NCBI GenBank assembly: GCA_015143295.1
Contig: CM026573.1
Coordinates: 2,515,950 to 2,579,949 of the forward strand
DNA: 64,000 nucleotides
DNA from: Tetracentron sinense
Lineage: Eukaryota; Streptophyta; Magnoliopsida; Trochodendrales; Trochodendraceae
Direction of reading: 5' to 3'
The notes under the pieces were generated by a model. The model was not told the origin of the DNA, searched no databases, and saw only the letters and a list, made by a program, of their open reading frames with translations. Shown here one piece after another: positions 47,525 to 57,481 of this stretch. Position numbers and translations under genes: made by a program. Each line of letters starts with the position of its first letter. Position 1 is the stretch's first letter.

Positions 47525-47999
47525 GCGATAGCTAGGGCTGTCAACGGATCGGATTCGGACCGGATCTGCCTAGATCCGAATCCGATCCGATTAAGAATCC
47601 GACTGATCCGAATCCGATCCGAGATCGGTCGGATCATGAAGTAACCGATCCGAATCCGATCCGATTATATATCGTCCGATCCGAGTAAGGTTATTTTTTT
47701 TTAAAAAAATCTATTTTAATAATAAAAAATCTAATAATACCTTAATTAATACTAATTAATGTTAATTTTTTTAAAAATTAATATTTTATACATAGAAAAT
47801 CTAAATAATATATTTAAAATAATTATTATTATTATTGGATCGGATTTTAATCGGATCAGATCACCCTATATCCAGATCCGATCCGATTATAATCGGATTC
47901 CACCGATCCGATCCGACGGATCACATATAGGGTCCAAAGTCCGGCTAATCGGATCGGATCCGGATCATGATCCGGTCCATTGACAGCCCTAGCGATAGC
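47525..47999. mobile_element. hAT MITE, GGATCCGAAT-lattice family, copy 2
   Basis: Element 47533-47991 (459 bp) with the same TAGGGCTGTCAA/TTGACAGCCCTA ends as the copy at 28962. The exact 8-bp duplication is GCGATAGC (47525-47532 and 47992-47999). The unoccupied site is seen in paralogous repeats at about 48442 (TCTAGCGTGATAGCACAT) and 54626 (TAGCACGCGATAGCACAT). Confidence 0.97.
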
Positions 48000-48734
48000 A
48001 CATTCTATCAACTGCATTCAAGCACTTCCCATCTTTATTTTGTTCCCAGATTGAAAATTTTACGTTGTTGAAATTTCCCTCCATCACTATGCCTATTCAA
48101 ATATAATTTTTGGATTTAAAAAAAAAATTCAGGTGGGCAACTCCCCCCGACAGCAAACAGTCCCGCAAACAAGCAAACTAGATGAAGGTCTAATGCGAAC
48201 TCATGAACTCGAAATGATACGCCTGCGGCTTGGACCATATTTGATTTCTTTGGCTTCGATTCCAACAAAATGAATCTTTATAGGGAAGTGATTGAATGCG
48301 CTCGATTGCATTACACATGCAATCGAGCGTTGGACCGTCTGATCGAGTATCTAATGGCACCGAAATGTTGGCAGGGGCCCCACCATTTAATGCATGTTAG
48401 ACCATCATTTTGACGATGTTGGATTCTCGATCAAACTGTCTAGCGTGATAGCACATTTTATCATTTGCATTCAAGCACTTCCCATCTTTATTTTGTTCCC
48501 AAATTGAAAATTTTTACGTGGTTGAAATTTTCCCCCATGACTATGCTTATTAAAATATAATTTTTGGATTTCTTCTTAAAAGTTCAGGTGGGCGACTCCC
48601 CCGGGCAGCAAACAGTCCCCCAGACAGGCAAACTAGTTGAAGTTCTAATGCGAACTCATGAACCACACAACTAAAAGAAGTTCATAGATTTTCATTTTTA
48701 TCATTTCCTTCTTTTGTTCACCAACTAATATATC

Positions 48735-49007
48735 TTACATTGATTCATGACCCGCACAACAACAAGCAGCACATAGATTCAGGAGCATAAATTCCCAACC
48801 ACTCTTTTGAGAAAGAAAGCCCAGTGAATGCCAAAGAGGTGTACATCTCCCTGGAGGAAGATGGAGATGGATTCCATCTACACCCATTTTGCAAATTTCA
48901 GTAATCAATTGCATTAAATTGATGGAAACTCCCAAGTTATTGTGCCATCTTCTGGCCCGTAAGTTCGCCATCTTATTTATGGAACGAAACCGAAGGTTAA
49001 CCTCCAT
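48735..49007 (-). other. Conserved unidentified reading frame, copy 1
   Basis: The frame reads NNLGVSINLMQLITEICKMG, then LPPGRCTPLWHSLGFLSQKS and GWEFMLLNLCAACCC. A homologous frame lies at 55119-54919. I do not recognise the protein. Being inside a repeat unit, it is more likely a captured or decayed gene piece than a gene. Confidence 0.35.
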
Positions 49008-50083
49008 TCTAACAAGGGTGGCTGTTCTGACTCAACATGCTTTAATCGGCCGATTATTCATGGGTTGGTTGAGATTTTAATTTTGGGTTGGGCTTGACTA
49101 CATTATATAGTCCTGCTCCTTTGGGATTTTCCTCCAGTCCTTCGCAGTAATGGGGTGAAGACTGGGGTCCCTCACTAAGATACCAATGATGTGTGCTAAG
49201 GGGCACTCCTTGTCGCTGCATGGCTGCCCAAGGGATTCATCCATCTAACCTCCATTTTTAAGAATGAAAAAGGAAAAGATATTAACCTTAGGTTAGTTAA
49301 GTTTAATTATAGTTAAATGGGCTCTACAAGGTGTCACATGTTCCTTTCAACACCCACTAACCGTGGCTAAGATTTCCTCACCCTTAGGGTTCATTCATCT
49401 AACCTTAGTTTTTAGTATAAAAAAATAAAAATATTAACCTTACGTAGTTATGCTTAACCCTAGTTAAAAGGGTGCAACTTGCAGCAATGTTTCCCTTTTA
49501 ACACCGACTAACTGTAGTTAAGATTCACTCGCCCTTAGGGTTCATCCATCTAACCTTGGTTTTTAGAATACAAAAATATTAACCTTAGGTTAGTTGAGTT
49601 TAATCATAGTTAAAGAAGCTCTACGAGCTGCCATGTGTCCCTTTTAACACCCAATAACTGTGGTTAAGATTCACTCACCCCTAGGGTTCATCCATCTAAA
49701 CTTGGTTTTTAGAATTTTAATAAAAAAATTAACTTTAGGTTAGTTAAGTTTAACCATAGTGAAAGGAGCTCTACGAGCTACCACGTGTCCCTTTTAACAC
49801 CCACCCCCAGGGTTCATTCATTTAACCTTGGTTTTTAGAATTTAAAAAAAAAAAACATTAACCTTAAGTTAGTTAAATTTAACCATAGTTAAAGGAGACT
49901 ATACAAGTCGCCACAATTAAAAGGGGGATGAATAGGACATGTGTATAGAGGCGTGTAGAGGCGCGCGTTCCTTCCAAGGGAACGCGAGTGCGTGTAAAGA
50001 ATCAGGTCCCTTTCTTTATTTGTGGTTACTTCAACCCTCTTATAAGATTTTGAAGCATTTAAGGGTCTAATTCAAAAGAACAA

Positions 50084-50705
50084 GATGGTAGTAGGGGTGC
50101 ACACCGTTCGGTTTGGGTTAATTCCAAGAATTTTTGGGACCGAACCGTCGGTTCTCGGTTCTAAAAAACCAACACAGGACCGAACCGTAGAGCCTCGGTT
50201 TGGAGAAAAACCAACCCAGAACCGAACCGTAGAGCCTCGGTTCTGTTCGGTTCTACCCACGGGTTGGTTCATAGAAAGGTGGAGGTGGACTGGCGGTTCG
50301 GTTCTCAAACGGTTTTCGGTTCTCGACTCCACATTTGGTTCTTAGTTCGGTTCGGTTCGAGGGTTCCACATTTGGTTCTACCCACGGGTTGGTTCCTAGA
50401 AAGGTGGAGGCGGACTGGCAATTCGGTTCTCATACGGTTTTCAGTTCTCAGCTATGCATTCGGTTCTTAGCTCGGTTCGGTTCGCGGGTTCCACATTTGA
50501 TTCTTAGTTCGGTTCGGTTCGGTTCTCGGTTCGATTCGGTTCGGTTTCAAATTGAAATAAATTAGAACTGAACCAAAGAAAATCGGTTTAAGTAAAACCC
50601 AACCCAGAACCAAACCGAGGCTTCACAAAAACCGAACCGAACCAGACCATGGTGGTCAATTCGGTCCGGTTCAGGGTTTGACCCATGTGCACCCCTAGAT
50701 GGTAG
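50084..50705. mobile_element. hAT MITE, CGGTTC-lattice family
   Basis: Element 50092-50697 (606 bp) with 12-bp inverted ends TAGGGGTGCACA/TGTGCACCCCTA and an exact 8-bp duplication GATGGTAG (50084-50091 and 50698-50705). The empty site GATGGTAGTATG is seen in the paralogous units at about 46429 and 56280. The left two thirds is filled with CGGTTC/GGTTCGGTT words, the right end with GAACCGAACC. Long open frames here on both strands are a by-product of the 5-6 base periodicity. Confidence 0.96.
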
Positions 50706-51207
50706 TATGTATTTTGATGATCTTGAATATTTAGTTAAAATTCAAGTAGAGCACAGTCTCAAATTTTAAAGAGAAAAGTAGTTTTCTTTGGTAGCATGAT
50801 TGCAAGTTCATGCAATTACATGTATGTGCGAATTGAATAGGTTACAGGTTAAAAATTGAAAGTGTGAATTTTTTACATTAAAAAAAAATCAGTTTTAGTG
50901 GCAGAAATGTGTCCATCGCTAAACGTTATAGACAAAAATAATTCTGTTTCTAATGTCTACACACCATTGCTAATGTTCTTTTAACTGTGGTTAAAAAACA
51001 GTTTTAAGGGTACTTTTTTTTTTCTTTAGCGACGGACATTATCTGTCGTAGAAAGTTCACTATTAGCATCTGAAAGCTATCCTTCGTTGATATAACCTTT
51101 ATCGACGCTATTATTTTCGACTGATTGGTGCCGATTAGATTTTTCATTGCTATAACTCTTAGCTACGAAAAATTTCCATTTTTAAAAGTGATGTTTATTG
51201 TAGTGAA

Positions 51208-51482
51208 TGATCAATGGGATGATGATGAGATAAGCCTTATGGAAGAATGTATGAAAGTCTTTGAATGACAAGTCTCATTCGGATAAAGAGAGCTTGTTTG
51301 TTTTTGTTTTCTTGGTGATAGGTTAAGACACACACAACTCACACACAGAGAGCCTTCGGTCCATAACTTCGAGTCAGTCTCCTCTAATTTTTCAAAATAT
51401 GTGTGCTAATAGCGGGCTTACTAAGGACCTTAGGAAATCGTCTTTCCTAGTCATTGATTTTGATTTTATGAGGATGGCGATG
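51208..51482 (+). promoter_or_regulatory. Orphan RLP-promoter-like segment, unit 2
   Basis: Same words in the same order as at 46910-47165 (CGAGTCAGTCTCCTCTAATT, GAAATCGTCTTTCCTAGTC, ATTGATTTTGATTTTATG). No TATA box or LRR sequence follows. Confidence 0.65.
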
Positions 51483-51572
51483 AATGATGAATTATAACGT
51501 CTTTTGATCAACGAATAGAAAATTATTAAAATGAAGGGATGATAGATGTCACGGTCATTTAGACCATGGCCT

Positions 51573-53125
51573 TGTGACTTGTGAGACTCTTATCTTAACA
51601 TACATGTGCGCTTGTGCATAAGTGTCGTAATTAACATTCGAGTCGGTCAAACGCTTAGATTCCAATCTCTTACCATGGAAACTCCACTTTACTGTTCCAT
51701 ACCAAATAGTTAGACAATTTCCGATTTGAAAGATTTTTCTCTAAGTAATGGCTTACCTGAATATCAATTACCATGCAAAATAATTAAGCATAACTTAACA
51801 AACATTCACATATAAATACTTTCTCATAATTCTTAGCATAATTCATAATTAATTTCCAACCATTCCATAAAGTCCTATTTGTACTTATCAACTCAAGCAT
51901 TTCCACAAACACCTTAGCTACATACTTTATGAATACATTGTCCTTTCTCATTTCCTACATTTCACCATTCCATAATTTATCCATACAATTCAACATAATC
52001 CATATCCATACAATCATCACATCCTCCATAGTAATTCACATCCTTCATATATTTCATCCATAATAGTTCATAGAATTCCAATCCATATTCACAAATCCAT
52101 TTCCAAACAAATAAACCATAATTCATATTCCATATTTTACAATCTTACCCTAATCTATCCATAATAGCTTACTTCATACAAAATTGGGGAAAAATACATT
52201 TAATCTCTATTTCTATCATTTTTATCTTATTAATATTCACAAAAGATTATAATAAAGTTGATTTGGATAGTATATCGAGGATCCAAATCGCTCTCAAGAT
52301 GATTTGAGGAAGCTTTGAGGAAGATCTCCAATCCCTCCTTGCAATCTCCTAGCAATCTCTCATTCAAAACCCTAGGTTTTCTCTCCCTTTTGCCAAATTA
52401 GGTTTAGAATAGGTTGGGATACTCTTAAACCTCAAATAGGACCCCATAGAACCCCTATTTATAGTCCCAATGGTTAAAAATCCTTAAAAAACTCAATTTC
52501 GGACTTTTTAAAACTAAAAACGCACGCAGCGATCGATCGGAGTTTAGTCCTGATCAATCGGACTTGACTGGGAAAATCTCGGGTTCAGGCCGATTGATCG
52601 GACCTACAGGCAAAACTGGGAAATTTTCAATAGAAACCCGTTCTGGTAATTGGCCCGTCACCTTTGACCCGTATATCGGATTTTGACCTATTTAACTTGC
52701 ATTGGACTTGTCTTTGAGAGGGGAACAACATTAGTATTTTACAAAAATCCTAATTTTGAGTTTTTAAAGGTCTAAATTGACTCTAAAGCTGACTGGTCTG
52801 TAATTTCAGCAGACAAAACATTGCAAAACCTACTTTTGACTTAGCTTAGACTAGAAATATGGAAAAACATTAAACATCAACCTTGAAGAGGGTTCCAATA
52901 CCTTTCTAATAGTTCAAGAATCACTCAAATTCCGATAAACGGTGACAAAACTAGAACTTTCTAAAGTTTAGGGTGTGTTAAGGCCTCCCTCTCTTTACAA
53001 CTTTGATTAAGCCTAGATCACACCACACTAATTAGATATAAATACAAACACATTAAAACATGATTAAAGATTAAAAAACCCTTAATACTTGCATAAAAAG
53101 CATGAAAAAGATTCGGGTCTCTACA
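51573..53125 (-). mobile_element. Solo LTR (1553 bp) at a rearranged junction
   Basis: Limits TGTGACTTGTG... and ...GGTCTCTACA (plus strand) are TG...CA with short inverted ends. On the minus strand it begins TGTAGAGACCCGAATC, like the LTR at 37828. No internal region or second LTR follows. The 5-bp flanks differ (GGCCT and CATCT): the left flank is the end of unit 2, the right flank is the middle of an array unit. Recombination between LTRs sitting in different repeat units, with loss of the DNA between, would explain this. Confidence 0.7.
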
Positions 53126-54039
53126 CATCTAACCTTGGTTTTTAGAAATTTTAAAAAAAATTAACTTTAGGTTAGTTAAGCTTATCCATAGTGAAAGGGG
53201 CTCTACGAGCTACCACGTGTCCCTTTTAACACCCACTAATTGTGGTTAAGATTCACTCACCCCTAAGGTTTATTCATTTGACTTTGGTTTTTAGAATAAA
53301 AAATAAAAAATATTAACCTTAAGTTAGTTAAATTTAACCATAGTTAAAGGAGTCTATACCATTCGCTAGAATTAAAAGGGGAATGAATAGGATACGTGTA
53401 TAGAGGCGTGTAGAGGCGTGCGTTCCTTCCAAGCGAATGTGAATGCACGTAAAGAATCAGGTCCCTTTCTTTATTTGTGGTTACTTCAGCCCTCTTATAA
53501 GATTTTGAAGCATTTAAGGGTCTAATTCAAAATAACAAGGATCTTGAATATTTAGTTAAAATTCAAGTAAAGCAGAGTCTCAAATTTTAAAGAGAAAAAT
53601 AGCTTTCTTTGATAGCATGATTGTATTTTCATGCAATTACAGTTATATGCGAATTGAATAGGTTACAGGTTAAAAATTAAACGTGTAATTTTTTTACATT
53701 TTTAAAAAAAAATCAGTTTTAGTAGCAGAAATGTGTCCATCACTAAAAGTTATAGACAAAAATACTTCCGTTTCTAATGTCTACACACCATTGCTAATGT
53801 TCTTTTAACCGTGATTAAAAAACAGATTTAGGGACAACTTTTCTTTTCTTTAGTGACGGACATTATCTGTCACAGAAAAGTTCACTATTAGCGTCTGAAA
53901 GCTATCCTTCATCAATATAACCTTTAGCAACGCTATTATTTTCGATGGATTAGTGACAGTTAGAATTTTCGTTGTTATTACTTTTAGCAACGAAAAATTT
54001 CTATTTTTAAAAGTGATGTTTATTGTAGTGAATGATCAA

Positions 54040-54275
54040 TGGGATGATGACAAGATAAGCCATATGGAAGAATGAATGACAAGTCTCATTCGGATAAAGA
54101 GAGCTTTTTTGTTTTTGTTTTTTTGGTGATAGGTTAAGACACACAGAGAGCTTTCGGTCCATAACTTTGAGTCAGTCTCCTCTGATTTTTCAAAATATGT
54201 GTGCTAATAGTGGGCTTACTAAGGACCTCAAGATATCGTCTTTCCTAGTCATTGATTTTGATTTTATGAGGATGG
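54040..54275 (+). promoter_or_regulatory. Orphan RLP-promoter-like segment, unit 3
   Basis: As in units 1 and 2, with GAGTCAGTCTCCTCTGATTT and CAAGATATCGTCTTTCCTAG. A short deletion lies near 54065. No RLP follows. Confidence 0.6.
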
Positions 54276-54918
54276 CGATGAATTATAACGTCTTTTGATC
54301 AACGAATAGAAAATGATTAAAATGAAGGGATGATAGATGTCATAGTCATTTAGACCATGGCCTTGGCTAATTTATTCTTTTAGATGTGGGCACACCAAAT
54401 GATACTCCTGCGGCCTGGGCCATATTTGATATCTTTGGCTTTGATTCCAACAAATGAATCTTTATAGGGAAGTGATTGAATGTGCTCAATGGCATTGCAC
54501 ATGCAATCGAGCTTTCGACCGTCTGATCGAGTATCTAATGGCGCCCAAATGTTGGCATGGGCCCCACCATTTAATGCATGTTAGACCATCATTTTGCCAC
54601 TGTTGGATTCTCGATCAAACTGTCTAGCACGCGATAGCACATTCTATCAACTGCATTCAAGCACTTCCCATCTTTATTTTGTTCCCAAATTGAAAATTTT
54701 ACATGGTTGAAATTTCCCTCCATGACTATGCCTATTAAAATATAATTATTGGATTTTTTTTATAATTTGAGGTGGGCAACTCCCCTCGGCAGCAAACAAT
54801 CCCCCAGACAAGCAAACTAGATGAAGTTCTAGTGCGACCTCATGAACCACACAACTAAAAGAAGTTCATAGATTTTCATTTTTATTATTTCCTTCTTTTG
54901 TTCACCAACTAATATATC

Positions 54919-55119
54919 TTACATTGATTCATGAACCTCACAACTACAAGCAGCACATAGATTCGGGAACATAAATTCCCAACCACTCTTTTGAGAAAGA
55001 AAGCCCAGTGAATGCCAAAGTGGTGTACATCTACCTGGAGGAAGATGAAGACGGATTCCATCTACATCCATTTTGCAAATTTCAGTAATGAATTGCACTA
55101 AATTGATGGAAACTCCCAA
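54919..55119 (-). other. Conserved unidentified reading frame, copy 2
   Basis: GVSINLVQFITEICKMDVDG, then LPPGRCTPLWHSLGFLSQKS and GWEFMFPNLCAACSC. Homologous to the frame at 49007-48735, differing at several residues. Not recognised. Confidence 0.35.
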
Positions 55120-55305
55120 GTTATTGTGTCATCTCTTGGCCCGCGGGTTCACCATCTTATTTATGGAACAAAACTGAAGGTTATAACCTCCATTCTAACC
55201 GGGGTGGTTGTTCTGACTCAACATGCTTTACCCGCCCTACTATTCATGGGTTGGTTAAGATTTGAATTTTGGGTTGGGCTTTACTATATTAGACAGTCCC
55301 GCTCC

Positions 55306-57450
55306 TTTGGGATTTTCCTCCGGTCCTTCACAGTAATGGGGAGAAGACTAGGGTCCCTCACTAAGATCCCAATGAAGCGCGCTAAGGGGCACTCCTCATC
55401 GCTGCATGGCTGCCCTAGGGATTCATCCATCTAACCTCAGTTTTTATAATAAAAAAAGAAAAAGATATTAACCTTAGGTTAGTTAAGTTTAATCATAGTT
55501 AAATGAGCTCTACAAGCTGTCATGTGTTCCTTTTAACACCCACTAACTGTGACTAAGATTTTCTAACCCCTAGGGTTCACCCATCTAACCTTAGTCATTA
55601 GTATAAAAAAAATAAAAATATTAACCTTATGTAGTTAAGCTTAACCCTAGTTAAAAGGGCGCAACAAGCCGCCATGTTACCCTTTTAACACCCACTAACT
55701 GTGGTTAAGATTCACTCGCCCTTAGAGTTCATCCATCTAACCTTGGTTTTTATAATACAAAAATATTAACCATAGGTTAGTTGAGTTTAATCATAGTTAA
55801 AGAAGCTCTACGAGATGCCATGTGTCCCTTTTAACACCCAATGACAGTGGTTAAGATTCACTCACCCCTAGGATTCATCCATCTAACCTTGGTTTTTAGA
55901 AATTTTAAAAAAAGTTTACTTTAGGTTAGTTAAGTTTAACCATAGTGAAAGGGGCTCTACAAGCTACCGCGTGTCCCTTTTAACACCCAACAACTGTGGT
56001 TAAGATTCACTGACTCCTAGGGTTCATTCATTTAACCTTGGTTTTTAGAATAAAAAATAAAAAATATTAACCTTAAGTTAGTTAAATTTAACCATAGTTA
56101 AAAGAGACTATACAAGTCGCCACAATTAAAAGGGAGAAAGACAGGACATGTGTATAGAGGCATGTAGAGGTGCACATTCCTTCCAAGGGAACGCGAGCAC
56201 GCGTAAAGAATCAGGATCCTTTTACTTCAGCCCTCTTATAAGATTTTGAAGCATTTAAGGGTCTAATTCAAAAGAACAAGATGGTAGTATACATTTTGAT
56301 GATCTTGAATATTTAGTTAAAATTCAAGTAGAGCACAGTCTCAAATTTTAAAGAGAAAAGTAGTTTTCTTTGGTAGCATGATTGCATGTTCATGCAATTA
56401 CAGGTATATGCAAATTGAATAGGTTACAGGTTAAAAATTAAAAGTGCGATTTTTTTTACATTTTAAAAAAAATCAGTTTTAGTGGCAGAATTGTATCTAT
56501 CGCTAAAAGTTATAGACTAAAATACTTCCGTTTCTAATGTCTACACACCATTTCTAATGTTCTTTTAACCGTGGTTAAAAAACAGTTTTAGGGACAATTT
56601 TTTTTTCTTTAGTGACGGACATTATCTGTCTCAAAAATTTCACTACTAGCGTCTGAAAGCTATCCTTCGTCGTTATAACCTTTAGTGACACTATTATTTT
56701 CGACAGATTGGTGACGGTTAGATTTTTCGTTGCTATAACTTTTAGCAACGAAAAATTTCCATTTTTAAAAGTGATGTTTATTGTAGTGAATGATCAGTTG
56801 GATGATGACGAGATAAGCCTTATGGAAGAATGTATGAAAGTCTTTGAATGACAAGTCTCATTCGGATAAAGAGAGCTTTTTTGTTTTTGTTTTCTTGGTG
56901 ATAGGTTAAGACACACACAACTCACACACAGAGAGCCTTCGGTCCATAAATTCGAGTCAGTCTCCTCTAATTTTTCAAAATATGTGTGCTAATAGCGGGC
57001 TTACTAAGGACCTTAGGAAATCGTCTTTCCTAGTCATTGATTTTGATTCTATGAGGATGGCGATGAATTATAAAGTCTTTTGATCAACGAATAGAAAATG
57101 ATTAAAATGAAGGGATGATAGATGTCATAGTCATTTAGACCATGGCCTTGCCAAATTTATTCTTTTAGATAGGGATACGCCTGTGGCCTAGATCATATTT
57201 GATTTCTTTGACTTTGATTCCAACAAATGAATCTTTGTAGGGAAGTGATTGAATGCGCTCAATTGCATTGCACATGCAATCAAGTGTTGGACCGTCTGAT
57301 CGAGTATCTAATGGCGCCGAAATGTTGGCATGGGCCCCACCATTTAATGCATGTTAGACCGAAGGTTAACCTCCATTCTAACCGGGGTGGCTATTCTGAA
57401 TAAACATGCTTTACCCGCCTGACTATTCATGGGTTGGTTGAGATTTGAAT
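55306..57450. repeat. Higher-order repeat unit 4 of 4
   Basis: Start word at 55306, complete ~150-bp array (55412-56120), CACTA-like tail ending 56788, RLP-promoter-like segment 56795-57065. Near 57359 an internal deletion joins ATGTTAGACC directly to GAAGGTTAACCTCCATTC. No MITE inserted, so this unit supplies an empty site. Confidence 0.8.
56795..57065 (+). promoter_or_regulatory. Orphan RLP-promoter-like segment, unit 4
   Basis: CGAGTCAGTCTCCTCTAATT and GAAATCGTCTTTCCTAGTC as in the other units; no TATA box or RLP follows. Confidence 0.62.
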
Positions 57451-57481
57451 TCCCCCCCTCCCTCCCTCCCTCCCTCCCTCT
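57451..57481. repeat. (CCCT)n microsatellite
   Basis: A C-run followed by six to seven CCCT units, at the right edge of repeat unit 4. Confidence 0.92.

Larger units (their letters stand above)
45453..49119. repeat. Higher-order repeat unit 1 of 4
   Basis: Starts TTTGGGATTTTCCTCCGGTC and runs through the ~150-bp array (45552-46262), a GTGTATAGAGGCGTGTAGAG segment, a CACTA-like tail (to 46902), an RLP-promoter-like segment (46910-47165), a 453-bp direct repeat (from 47292 and again from 48212; the first copy holds a hAT MITE) and a conserved minus-strand frame (49007-48735). The next unit starts at 49120 with the same words, giving a period of about 3.7 kb. Confidence 0.82.
49120..51572. repeat. 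Higher-order repeat unit 2 of 4 (right end cut by solo LTR)
   Basis: Same order as unit 1: start word at 49120, ~150-bp array (49222-49915; AGGG words at 49231, 49386, 49537, 49683 and 49809, the last unit shortened by about 22 bases), GTGTATAGAGGCGTG segment, CACTA-like tail ending 51205, RLP-promoter-like segment 51208-51482. It ends at ACCATGGCCT where the LTR begins. A hAT MITE of another family sits inside. Confidence 0.82.
53126..55305. repeat. Higher-order repeat unit 3 of 4 (left-truncated)
   Basis: Starts inside the ~150-bp array (only about 250 bp of it, to 53372), then the GTGTATAGAGGCGTG segment, CACTA-like tail to 54030, RLP-promoter-like segment 54040-54275, the GGGCCCCACCATTTAATGCA segment and the conserved minus-strand frame 55119-54919. 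Confidence 0.8.

Noticed and set aside
50072..50565. Overlapping open frames on both strands around 50.1-50.6 kb as genes
   Set aside because: They lie inside a hAT MITE and arise from the CGGTTC/GAACCG word repetition; the predicted proteins are simple repeats.
51573..53125. Simple solo LTR with target-site duplication
   Set aside because: Flanking five bases differ and the flanking repeat units are not collinear, so a plain insertion followed by LTR-LTR excision does not explain it.
45552..56120. CRISPR array
   Set aside because: Repeats are long, diverged, contiguous minisatellite units in a plant nuclear context with no spacer structure.
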